From assembly GCF_000219585.1 (NCBI RefSeq), contig NC_015731.1, positions 1,178,001-1,242,000 on the forward strand: a DNA stretch of 64,000 nucleotides. Reading direction: 5' to 3'. Source of the stretch: Nitrosomonas sp. Is79A3. Its GTDB lineage: Bacteria; Pseudomonadota; Gammaproteobacteria; Burkholderiales; Nitrosomonadaceae. The position numbers and the translations under genes were made by a program. Below, piece by piece: positions 18,326 through 26,868 of the stretch (positions within the stretch are counted from its first letter, which is position 1; each line of letters opens with the position of its first letter). The notes beneath the pieces were generated by a model. It worked only from the letters and a program-made list of their open reading frames with translations. It searched no databases and was not told the DNA's origin.

Positions 18326-19806
18326 ATAAAGCATTATTGATATCGTTACTGTTGTTTGCGATGGCAAATACAGTTTATGCCAAAGAAAATAAATCCACAG
18401 TTTCTTCTGAAGATGTATCCGTATCAGCACCCGAAGAGAAATCCAATGTAGCCGCACCCAGAAAGCAGAATTCGCCTAAGCAGGAAACAGTTAATTTGGA
18501 AACTGCTTACAAACGTGAATATGCTTTCCTGGAAGCACAGAAGCGGGAATTGGTTGACCGGCTAAAAAACTATCAATCCAGCGCCAGTCGTGAAGAGCAG
18601 GGGCTAAGCAGTAAAATTAATGGCCTTGAGCGGAGTTCAGTTGAACGTTCGGCAAAAATTGATCAACTGAATGCACAGCTGGCAGAAGTCGAACGTAAGG
18701 AAGCCTCCGTAACTGAACGCAGTGATGCTCTGGAAACAACCTATCTACAGGCAGAAGCGACTCTTAAGAATCATGGTATTGAGATACCTGCATCGATTAA
18801 AGAAACACAGGGTAATGATCTCGTCAAAGTAGGGTATTTGTTTAGGCAAGCGCTGTCTTTAATTCAGGGGCTTGGAGCGATTCAGACAAAACCAGGGAAT
18901 TTCTTTTTAGAGAATGGCAAACAAACGCAAGGGTCAATTATTCATTTAGGCAATATAGCAGCCTACGGTGTCAGCGATGAGGGAAGCGGTGGTTTGGTAC
19001 CCGCAGGCGGCGGTAATTTCAAAGTATGGAAAGACTCCGGTGCTGATAATGCTGTTGCACTGAGTAAGAATGAGCAGCCTGAGCTATTAAAGTTGTTTTT
19101 ATTTGAATCGCGCACCAACGCAATTGAAGAAACCCGCGAGAAAACAATCGTGAGCATTATTGATTCAGGAGGGCCTATTGGCTGGGTCATCGTAATACTT
19201 GGCGGCGTTGCACTGTTTCTTATTCTGATCCGGACACAGTTGTTGCGCTCAAATGGCGCTAACACAAATAAGCTTACGGACCAGATCATTCAGCAGTTTG
19301 CTGCAGGTGAACTGGATGTCGCTAAAAAAAGCTGTGAAGACGACTCATCCGCCATTGGAAGGGTTCTGCACTATACCTTGCGTCATTTGAAAGATGACAG
19401 AGATCACATGGAAGGCATTGTGTACGAGGCTATCCTGCAAGAATCGGGCCCGTTAGACCGGTTTGGGCCAGCCATTCTGGTTATTGCCTCAATCGCCCCG
19501 CTACTTGGTTTATTGGGTACGGTAACCGGGATGATCGAAACTTTCGACATGATTACTGAGTTTGGTACCGGTGATCCTAAATTACTCTCTGAAGGCATAG
19601 CGATCGCACTGGTTACAACCGAATTGGGACTGATTGTTGCAATCCCGACTTTGTTGCTGGGATCCATATTGTCTTCCTGGGCAAAAAACATTAAACGCGA
19701 CATGGAACATTCGGCACTTAGGATCATTAATGTTTTTCTGGGCGGCGGGCTTGAGTTGGATGAGTCGAATGTGGCGGCTGTTGAAGAAAATTTCGCTGTT
19801 CTATAG
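18322..19806 (+). CDS. TtpC-like MotA/TolQ/ExbB proton channel with periplasmic coiled coil
   Basis: 494 residues. A signal peptide (ALLISLLLFAMANTVYA) leads to a periplasmic coiled-coil domain (about 55-150) and a linker domain. The C-terminal third is ExbB-like: a helix at GWVIVILGGVALFLILIRTQ, then ILVIASIAPLLGLLGTVTGM and LGLIVAIPTLLLGSIL with the conserved ETF between them. This long ExbB relative corresponds to TtpC of TonB2-type systems, which links the motor to TonB in energising large receptors. It is followed nine bases later by a normal ExbB. Confidence 0.85.
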   Translation: MNKALLISLLLFAMANTVYAKENKSTVSSEDVSVSAPEEKSNVAAPRKQNSPKQETVNLETAYKREYAFLEAQKRELVDRLKNYQSSASREEQGLSSKINGLERSSVERSAKIDQLNAQLAEVERKEASVTERSDALETTYLQAEATLKNHGIEIPASIKETQGNDLVKVGYLFRQALSLIQGLGAIQTKPGNFFLENGKQTQGSIIHLGNIAAYGVSDEGSGGLVPAGGGNFKVWKDSGADNAVALSKNEQPELLKLFLFESRTNAIEETREKTIVSIIDSGGPIGWVIVILGGVALFLILIRTQLLRSNGANTNKLTDQIIQQFAAGELDVAKKSCEDDSSAIGRVLHYTLRHLKDDRDHMEGIVYEAILQESGPLDRFGPAILVIASIAPLLGLLGTVTGMIETFDMITEFGTGDPKLLSEGIAIALVTTELGLIVAIPTLLLGSILSSWAKNIKRDMEHSALRIINVFLGGGLELDESNVAAVEENFAVL

Positions 19807-19814
19807 CGCACGAA

Positions 19815-20426
19815 ATGGATCCAAAAGAACTCATTATATTGACCAAGGAGTTGTTTGTTGCAGGCGGGGTAGTCATGCCGCCATTGGTGCTTTGCATTTT
19901 GTTACTTTGGTACGGATTGGGCTATCGATTCTGGGTCATGAAAGAACCCAAATTGATGGGGGTGCGCGATATGCTGAAATACTATCAGGAGCACAGTGAA
20001 AAACCAGCCAAAAATATTGTAGCGCGTGCGATCAAGCAAGGCCTGGAGTTTAAAAAGAAAGGCGTCAAAAACCTGCGGCGTCACCTGGATGCGGCTTTTT
20101 ATGAGTATGAAAGAGAAATTGGAAAATTTTCTGTTCTCGTGCGCGTAGTTATTATTATTTCCCCGTTGCTGGGCTTATTGGGAACCGTAATTGGAATGAT
20201 CGAAACATTTGATTCGCTGGCAACCATGACATTGCACTCGCAATCGGGTGGAATTGCCGGCGGGATTTCACAAGCCTTGTTTACTACGCAAATGGGTCTA
20301 ACCGTTGCGATTCCCGGGCTATTAGCGCATAGCATCCTCATTAGGAAGCAGCACCAGATTGAGCAGGATCTTTTGCAGATCAAAGACCTATTGTGTCATC
20401 AAACAACTAAATTTAACGAGAAGTAA
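19815..20426 (+). CDS. exbB: ExbB-type proton channel subunit
   Basis: 203 residues with three membrane helices: a first near FVAGGVVMPPLVLCILLLWY, then VVIIISPLLGLLGTVIGMIE and MGLTVAIPGLLAHSI. The GLLGTVIGMIETF block with conserved Thr and Glu is the proton-path signature of ExbB/TolQ. It forms the inner-membrane motor with ExbD and energises TonB. It lies between the TtpC-like gene and exbD, with gaps of 8 and 2 bases. Confidence 0.88.
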   Translation: MDPKELIILTKELFVAGGVVMPPLVLCILLLWYGLGYRFWVMKEPKLMGVRDMLKYYQEHSEKPAKNIVARAIKQGLEFKKKGVKNLRRHLDAAFYEYEREIGKFSVLVRVVIIISPLLGLLGTVIGMIETFDSLATMTLHSQSGGIAGGISQALFTTQMGLTVAIPGLLAHSILIRKQHQIEQDLLQIKDLLCHQTTKFNEK

Positions 20427-20428
20427 TT

Positions 20429-20833
20429 ATGAGACCCAATGAATCCAACGAGGTGGAAGCCACGATCGATATGGCGCCATTGATCGACATTGTTTTTATT
20501 TTGCTGATTTTCTTCATGGTAACGACGACCTTCGTAAAAGATATGAAATTGGAGCTGGAACGCCCCAAGGCGAGTAGTTCGACGGCCGCATCAAGTAAAG
20601 CCATTCGGTTGTTTATTGACCGGCATGGCGATACTTATATGGATGGCGAACCGGTTCGTTTGTGGTTGATACAAAGTAAATTGCGTGATTTATTGAGTAC
20701 TGCTTCCAGCAAAGTGATTTTAGTGGTTACGGATGAGGGTGTTCCTGCGGGGAAATTGATTGAAGTTATCGATCAAGCGCGCTTGTCGGGAGCAGAGAGT
20801 GTAGGTGTTGCAACTAAAAAAGAAGCGGGGTAA
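20429..20833 (+). CDS. exbD: ExbD-type biopolymer transport protein
   Basis: 134 residues, the usual ExbD size. One N-terminal helix carries the essential Asp: ATIDMAPLIDIVFILLIFFM. A periplasmic domain ends in IDQARLSGAESVGVATKK. It pairs with ExbB in the proton-driven motor and starts two bases after exbB. Confidence 0.9.
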   Translation: MRPNESNEVEATIDMAPLIDIVFILLIFFMVTTTFVKDMKLELERPKASSSTAASSKAIRLFIDRHGDTYMDGEPVRLWLIQSKLRDLLSTASSKVILVVTDEGVPAGKLIEVIDQARLSGAESVGVATKKEAG

Positions 20834-20838
20834 CTGAG

Positions 20839-21474
20839 ATGGAAACAAAACATTTTAATCAACACTTGGCAGGGGCTGTGTCCATGTTATTGGGACTGAT
20901 TTTGGTTTTCGGTCTGATAATAACGATGAATCATTACATGGGAAAGCTCGAGAGAGCGCCTGCACAAGAAGTGACAGAAATCAGTATGACCAAAGAGATC
21001 AAACAAGAGCCGAAGAAGGAGATTAAGAAAGTAGAGCCCAAGAAAGTCACTCGGCCTCAGGCACCTGCGCCTTTCAAAGGACTCGACACGGCACTGTCTG
21101 GCATTGATTTGGGATCGCTGGGGCTAGATGATGGGCAGGGAAGAGGTTTGGATGATGGTCTGTTAGGTAAAACAGGTAATGCGGTGATGACAGCAGACTT
21201 GGTGGATGTTCCACCGAAACCTATCACCAGAGGGGCTTTTAGATATCCGCCCGCGGCAAAAAAGAATGGTGTAAAAGGTTATGTGCTTTTATCGGTATTG
21301 GTTGAAACGGACGGTTCAGTTAATCAGGTGCAAGTATTGGAGTCAAATCCATCGGGAATCTTTGATGCGGCTGCATTACAGGGTATTCGCGCATGGCATT
21401 TCGAACCGGCAAAATACAAAGGGGATACGGTCAGAGTATGGGCAAAACAAAAAATACGTTTTGATCTTTCCTGA
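20839..21474 (+). CDS. tonB: TonB energy transducer
   Basis: 211 residues. An N-terminal transmembrane anchor (VSMLLGLILVFGLIITMN) precedes a Lys/Glu/Pro-rich periplasmic spacer (KQEPKKEIKKVEPKK). The C-terminal TonB domain holds RYPPAAKKNGVKGYVLLSVL, VLESNPSGIFDAAAL and WHFEPAKYKGD. It transmits the ExbBD proton motive force to an outer-membrane receptor, most likely the large receptor encoded three genes on. It is short for a TonB, as in TonB2-type systems that use TtpC. Confidence 0.9.
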   Translation: METKHFNQHLAGAVSMLLGLILVFGLIITMNHYMGKLERAPAQEVTEISMTKEIKQEPKKEIKKVEPKKVTRPQAPAPFKGLDTALSGIDLGSLGLDDGQGRGLDDGLLGKTGNAVMTADLVDVPPKPITRGAFRYPPAAKKNGVKGYVLLSVLVETDGSVNQVQVLESNPSGIFDAAALQGIRAWHFEPAKYKGDTVRVWAKQKIRFDLS

Positions 21475-21509
21475 TGTTCTCGCTTAATGTTTAATCGCGG
21501 CGAAATAAA

Positions 21510-22685
21510 ATGAAATACCAGACCCGGATAGCTAAGCAGATTCAATACTTCCTTGTTGTTTTTATCCTTGGATATTGCAGCAGCGTTGCATGGGCATCCG
21601 AGAAGAAAGTACAGCCCACGGATTTTATTGAACTGGCTGCGGTGATGCTGAAGGACGGTCATAATGATCGTGCTTTAATGGCGCTGCAAAGTGTTGATCT
21701 GGAAAATAAGAAAACAGATTTGGCAAGATTCTACACGCTGCAGGGTCTCGCTTATATGAATCTGAATGACCTCGAGGCAGCCAAGGACAGTTTGCAACAG
21801 GCTGTCAAAAATGGACAAAAAGACCCGGCGATTTTCATCTATTTGGCGCAAGTCTATTTCGGACTGAAAGATTATAAGCAAACGATTCAGGCCATTGTCA
21901 AAGCGGGTGATCAGGCCAATCAAGATGCTACTTTAATCAGCTTAAAAGCGGAATCCTATTGGCACTTGAAAGAAACCGATGCGGCCATTAATGCTTTAAA
22001 TGAGGGGCAGAAAATTTTCCCCGCAGATTTCCGCTTTCTGAAACGCAAAGTTTTTTATTTTGTTGAACTTGGGCTATACCAGGAAGCCACTAATCTCGGC
22101 AGAGAATACCTTAAGCGGTCAAAAGCGGCTGCAGCCGATTATATTGCCCTTGGAAATGCACTGAGACTCAGTAGAGAATACCCAGAAGCATTGAGTATTT
22201 TAGAGATTGCCCGATTGCAGTTTCCGCAGGATGAAATGATCGCAAAATTGCTCGCGCATACCTATCTGGATCAAGGAAAATTCAACTCGGCGGCATTTAT
22301 TCTTGAGCAAGCCGCTTTACTGAATCCTGCGCTACAGGCTGAAGCAGCAGAGATTTATCGACGTGCGGGCCGTTTTCATAAGGCATTAACGCTTAATGAA
22401 AGTATCGGCGATCAAAAAATTAAGTTGAAGCAGCGGTTATCTATTCTTCTGGCATTAAAGCAGTTCGAGCGTGCGGCCAATATGGAATCCAGTTTGTATC
22501 GCACTGGGTTATTGGAAGATCAAGATGTGCGCTATGCGCTGGCCTATGCCTTATTTTCAAGCGGGCGCTTTCCCGAAGCGAATAAGCACTTGGATCATTT
22601 AAAAAATGCTGAGCTATTTAGAAAAGGAACAGAGCTTCGTCGTTTGATGGAAGTATGTAAAACAGAGCCATGGCAATGTACGTAA
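21510..22685 (+). CDS. TPR-repeat periplasmic protein of the TonB operon
   Basis: 391 residues. A signal segment (FLVVFILGYCSSVAWA) is followed by about eight tetratricopeptide-like helical pairs, for example LQGLAYMNLNDLEAAKDSLQ and YIALGNALRLSREYPEALSI. A TPR protein is a frequent last gene of TtpC-type TonB operons and probably scaffolds the machine or its partner. Two Cys near the end (CKTEPWQCT) may form a disulfide. It starts 35 bases after tonB on the same strand. Confidence 0.8.
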   Translation: MKYQTRIAKQIQYFLVVFILGYCSSVAWASEKKVQPTDFIELAAVMLKDGHNDRALMALQSVDLENKKTDLARFYTLQGLAYMNLNDLEAAKDSLQQAVKNGQKDPAIFIYLAQVYFGLKDYKQTIQAIVKAGDQANQDATLISLKAESYWHLKETDAAINALNEGQKIFPADFRFLKRKVFYFVELGLYQEATNLGREYLKRSKAAAADYIALGNALRLSREYPEALSILEIARLQFPQDEMIAKLLAHTYLDQGKFNSAAFILEQAALLNPALQAEAAEIYRRAGRFHKALTLNESIGDQKIKLKQRLSILLALKQFERAANMESSLYRTGLLEDQDVRYALAYALFSSGRFPEANKHLDHLKNAELFRKGTELRRLMEVCKTEPWQCT

Positions 22686-22904
22686 TACCGTTACTTACAA
22701 CTCAAGCATCGTGCAGCGGGTATTTGATATCACGGTCTGTAACCAATCAATCGGCTGAAAACTCCGAGCGGAAAACATCATCGTCTGTTGTATTTTTATT
22801 TATGCCGCCTTAGTGCCTATCTAGCTTATTCCCTTAATTGACTAACTCTAATTTATCTTCACGAGCAATCATATTGCAGGTGAAGAGAGGGCTTTGTACG
22901 CCAA

Positions 22905-25900
22905 ATGAACACTCAATCTTACGAATTTCTCCGGTCTTGTGTTTTGCGAACAATTTTTGACTATCAATCTGCTTCTAATTTTCAAAGCGGAAGCCGTCGA
23001 AATATCCTGATGCACTCCTTGCTTTTTTTGCTCGTTTTCATTTCTATAGGTCTGGTAAGTCCTTCTGCTTGGGGAGACACGGAAAAAGCCGAATTCTCAA
23101 TTCACCTATTTCAGGATGGATTGCCTATTGAGGATGCTGAGTTGTCCATTAGCAGCGATGTGTACGAGAAATCGAATCCGAAAATGATCTTTGAGACCAT
23201 TCCATCTACGTTTAGCTGGCGAGCGGATGGGACTTCCATTAAGACCAATGCAAATGGCAGTGTGGCAGGAAAATTACCGCCTGGGTTTTACCACATGACG
23301 ATCAAGACGAAAGATCAGGTGTTTAAATTTGATTTGCCGCTGCGTCCGGCAGAGAACACGCAAATCCTGGTCACTTTCTATCCGAATAAAAAGAAACCAT
23401 TACTCAATATTGAAAGTTCATTGTCCGGCATTATCGGGCCAGATATCGCTGCTGAAAAACCGCGAGAACAAGGTGAGGGCACAGTCAATGTACAAGTGAT
23501 CTCTGCAGAAACGCAAAAACCAATCAAAGACGTACAGGTTTTTTTAAGCGGGTCAAAGCAGAAGTTAAGAACAGATGAGCAGGGGAGAATCATCGCGACA
23601 GTACCAGCAGGCAGTTACAGTGTTTCGTTGCTGCATAGTGCTTATAGCAGTCAAACGCAGGATGATGTGAAAATTGAGAATGCACAAACAACCGATCTCA
23701 GTTTTAAGCTGACGCCCGCAGGTGTTGAGTTAGCTGAATATGTGGTGTTGGAGCCTCATCTTGCAGGTACGGTTGCTTCTATTATCGAAGAACAAAGAAA
23801 ATCAACGGCAGTTGCAACTGTGATAGGTGCTGAGCAGTTTAGCCGGGCTGGCGATGGTGATGCTGCCAGTGCTTTAAGACGGGCATCCGGATTAACGCTG
23901 GTAGGAGGATCATTCATTTTTATCCGTGGATTGGGCGAACGTTTTTCCACGACATTGGTGAACGGTGCCGCGGTTCCCAGTCCGGATGCGACACGGCGTG
24001 TTGTGCCGTTGGACCTTTTTCCGACAAATATTCTTGAAAGCGTAATGGTGCAAAAGACCTATTCGCCAGATCGTCCTGCGGAATTTGCAGGTGGTACGGT
24101 GGAACTGCGTACACGCGGAATTCCCGATGCATTTTTCTTCAATTTAAATTTGCAAACGGGTATGAACGATAATACGACTTTCCAGGATGGCTTGACTTAT
24201 AAAGGAGGCGGCACTGATTTTACGAGCTATGACGATGGAGCGCGTGCATTGCCCGGCTCCATTGCTGACGCAACCCAGAACGGCGAGAAAATACAGCCAG
24301 CGACTCCTTTAAATCCACATGGAACGCCACCTGCGCAGCTCGAGAAGCTGGGCGAGGATTTATCAGGGGTATGGGATGTCGATAAGAAAAAACGCGGACC
24401 TGACGCCGGTATTCAGGGTTCAATGGGAGATAGTTTTTCACTGGGTGATTTTAGATTGGGTTATATCGCCGCGGCAGGCTGGAAGCAGGAATTCAGGAAG
24501 CAGAATGAAGTTAATCGTGAGTTTGCCGCTGCCGATACGGGCGATGGCAGTTTAAGAAAGGTTCAGGATTTCGATATGCAAAGATCGCTGCGGGAAGTTC
24601 AGCTAACCGGTTATGCGGCAACAGAACTTCAGTACAAAGACACGCACCGGATATTTGCTAAGACGATGTTTTTGCGTCAAGCGTTTGATGAAGCCAGGGT
24701 TACCCAAGGTTTTACCGATGCAGAGACGAGCCCTATCCGCCGAACCAGACTCAAGTTCTTTTCTAATCAGTTGTTGATGAATCAGGTAGGAGGGGAACAT
24801 CAATTTGATTGGTTGAAAGATTTGTCCATTAGCTGGTTATACACCAATGCAACTGCCAATCGAGACGAGCCTAAAACGCGCGATTATCGTTATGACTCCA
24901 ATATAGACACGGGTGCTTATTTCTTTTCTCAGCGAGCGGATAGCAATCAGACCATGTTTTCGGACTTGGTTGACAAGGATCAGAGTTGGCGAGTTGACGG
25001 GAAATTACCTTTTCAGCTACTAACGAATCACAAGGTCACCTTGAGTAGTGGTTTTATTGCCCAGAAAAAAAATAGAGACTCGAATATTCAACGCTTTAGT
25101 TACTTCCGGTTCGGTCCGGATGCCTCTAACCCGGCAGTTTATGGACAACCATCCGTGGAAAGTATTCTGCGGCCCGATCATATCGGTGCAAATGGGTACC
25201 AGCTTCGCGACGTGACTCGTCCCAGCGATCGGTATACCGCTTCCCAGAATCTTTTTGCTTATTATGGAAAAATGGATTGGATGTTATATGACAGGGTCAA
25301 TATATCGGGCGGATTGCGCTGGGAAGACAATAATCAGAGAGTCGATACTGTTTCTTTGAATAATAGGCCAACTACTGCCGGGCTCAACAGAGTTGATATG
25401 TTGCCATCAGTAACTGCCACGCTTTTCCTCACAGATAAGCAGCAACTCCGTGCGGGTTTCAGTCAAACGTTGTCAAGACCGGATTTTAGAGAATTATCGT
25501 CAGCGCCTTTTACTGATATCAATACCAACCAGGAAACCGTCGGTAATCCCAACTTGAAACAAGCAGCTATTACCAATTGGGATGCACGCTGGGAATATTA
25601 CTTATCGCCTACTGAAAATATCTTTGCTGGTCTATTCTGGAAAGATTTAACCAATCCGGTTGAGTTGATTGCGGTTCAAGGCACTGCTGGTCTTAATACC
25701 TATCAGAATACCGATAAAGCAAAGGTCTATGGAATTGAGCTGGAATTATTAAAGAAGTTGGATTTTATAAATCCGCTTCTGCAAAATTTTTATATCGGGG
25801 GTAATTACACTTTGTCTGCATCCAACGTTATTCTGACTCCCGAGAATCTCACAGCGCAAACGACGAACGACAGGCCATTACAAGGACACTCCGCACAGAT

Positions 25901-26198
25901 TTTTAATTTTCAGATCGGTTACGATAATCCGGCCTGGAAAACACAAGCCACGTTGTTATACAACGTTTCCAGCAAACGTATCATGGCTGCCGGGGTATTG
26001 GGTGCGCCGGACAAATATGAACAACCTGTGCATCAACTGGATTTTGTGCTGAGCCAGAATTTATATAAAGGATTGTCGATGCAGGCTTCCATGCAAAATT
26101 TACTAGATTCTGAAATTCGCATTACGCAAGGCGATGAAATTACGCGGCAATTCCGTCGCGGGCGATTTTTTAATCTGAGTGTCCGTTTAGCATATTGA
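22905..26198 (+). CDS. Large TonB-dependent receptor with N-terminal carboxypeptidase-regulatory-like domains
   Basis: 1097 residues. A hydrophobic signal (HSLLFLLVFISIGLVSPSAWG, near residue 37) is followed by two beta-sandwich domains of carboxypeptidase-regulatory type (the second around VQVISAETQKPIKDVQVFL). The plug domain follows (ASALRRASGLTLVGGSFIFI, RGLGERFSTTLVNGAAVPSP). The long barrel ends with the aromatic motif GRFFNLSVRLAY. The start may be 22905 or the internal ATG at 23010, which would shorten the signal; neither has a strong ribosome site. It lies 219 bases after the TPR gene, so it may have its own promoter, although I found no PHO box there. The likely cargo is a phosphorus compound, judging only from the neighbourhood. 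Confidence 0.85.
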   Translation: MNTQSYEFLRSCVLRTIFDYQSASNFQSGSRRNILMHSLLFLLVFISIGLVSPSAWGDTEKAEFSIHLFQDGLPIEDAELSISSDVYEKSNPKMIFETIPSTFSWRADGTSIKTNANGSVAGKLPPGFYHMTIKTKDQVFKFDLPLRPAENTQILVTFYPNKKKPLLNIESSLSGIIGPDIAAEKPREQGEGTVNVQVISAETQKPIKDVQVFLSGSKQKLRTDEQGRIIATVPAGSYSVSLLHSAYSSQTQDDVKIENAQTTDLSFKLTPAGVELAEYVVLEPHLAGTVASIIEEQRKSTAVATVIGAEQFSRAGDGDAASALRRASGLTLVGGSFIFIRGLGERFSTTLVNGAAVPSPDATRRVVPLDLFPTNILESVMVQKTYSPDRPAEFAGGTVELRTRGIPDAFFFNLNLQTGMNDNTTFQDGLTYKGGGTDFTSYDDGARALPGSIADATQNGEKIQPATPLNPHGTPPAQLEKLGEDLSGVWDVDKKKRGPDAGIQGSMGDSFSLGDFRLGYIAAAGWKQEFRKQNEVNREFAAADTGDGSLRKVQDFDMQRSLREVQLTGYAATELQYKDTHRIFAKTMFLRQAFDEARVTQGFTDAETSPIRRTRLKFFSNQLLMNQVGGEHQFDWLKDLSISWLYTNATANRDEPKTRDYRYDSNIDTGAYFFSQRADSNQTMFSDLVDKDQSWRVDGKLPFQLLTNHKVTLSSGFIAQKKNRDSNIQRFSYFRFGPDASNPAVYGQPSVESILRPDHIGANGYQLRDVTRPSDRYTASQNLFAYYGKMDWMLYDRVNISGGLRWEDNNQRVDTVSLNNRPTTAGLNRVDMLPSVTATLFLTDKQQLRAGFSQTLSRPDFRELSSAPFTDINTNQETVGNPNLKQAAITNWDARWEYYLSPTENIFAGLFWKDLTNPVELIAVQGTAGLNTYQNTDKAKVYGIELELLKKLDFINPLLQNFYIGGNYTLSASNVILTPENLTAQTTNDRPLQGHSAQIFNFQIGYDNPAWKTQATLLYNVSSKRIMAAGVLGAPDKYEQPVHQLDFVLSQNLYKGLSMQASMQNLLDSEIRITQGDEITRQFRRGRFFNLSVRLAY

Positions 26199-26437
26199 TA
26201 TTGTATCAACGCAGTTCTTTGTTTCAGTGGCAGCAATCATCCTCATCCCGTGCATTCACCCGGTTATTTGCGAACGCCCCGCTATTTGTCGATACATGGA
26301 TGTCGTCAATACACCTTGGTGTAGATAAATCCCTTCGTTTGTTCAGCCTAGATTAACCATCTTCAAACTAGAGTAGTTGCTAGCAGTTGAAGATAGGATT
26401 GATCAATAACAATGGCGTGCTCAAAAAGGATTCCATC

Positions 26438-26716
26438 ATGAATAAGCTACTACTCATTTTGATTGCAGTGATGTTGTTAACCGGATTTCGTGCTCCTAAT
26501 GGCAATATCATTTCGAAAGGTGATTTCTCAGATAAATTGCTTATCAATCTTGGTAAGCCGACTGTACGGACTGATTTAGGGCTTGTTCAAACCCGAGCTT
26601 TTGGCGGAATTGTCTACATTAAACGGGAAGTGTGGAACTATAAAATAGATCAGTACAACTATCGCTTCATCATCGAAAACGGACAAATTGTTGCTGATCA
26701 TTGGACAAGGTTTTAG
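26438..26716 (+). CDS. Small exported protein of unknown function
   Basis: 92 residues with a signal-like N terminus (MNKLLLILIAVMLLTGF) and a compact beta-rich domain (LGKPTVRTDLG, VWNYKIDQYNYRFIIENGQI). The shape resembles DUF2845/SmpA-like small periplasmic proteins, but the match is by eye. The ATG at 26438 follows AAGGA; an earlier ATG at 26387 has none. It sits between the receptor and the beta-helix gene. Confidence 0.6.
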   Translation: MNKLLLILIAVMLLTGFRAPNGNIISKGDFSDKLLINLGKPTVRTDLGLVQTRAFGGIVYIKREVWNYKIDQYNYRFIIENGQIVADHWTRF

Positions 26717-26799
26717 CGGATCGGCAACAATCTGGATGTGCTTGCAGGAAAAATATTTCTTTATTTCAATTTATTTCATGGCAGGTGTTTTACACAGTA

Positions 26800-26833
26800 A
26801 TGTAATACGCCTGTCATGTTCGCCTGTTAGATT
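26800..26833 (+). promoter_or_regulatory. Probable PhoB promoter of the beta-helix gene
   Basis: ATGTAATACGCCTGTCAT (26800-26817) matches the PHO box at 12 of 18 positions, with a perfect core CTGTCA in the second half. Exactly 10 nt follow, then TAGATT (26828-26833). The leader to the ATG is about 29 nt. Confidence 0.6.
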
Positions 26834-26868
26834 TGCGCTACCCTAAAAAACTTGGAGGTGGGCGAATT

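Noticed and set aside
22680..22904. Search for a PHO box before the TonB-dependent receptor
   Set aside because: No pair of TGTCA-like half-sites 11 bp apart with a spaced -10 was found.
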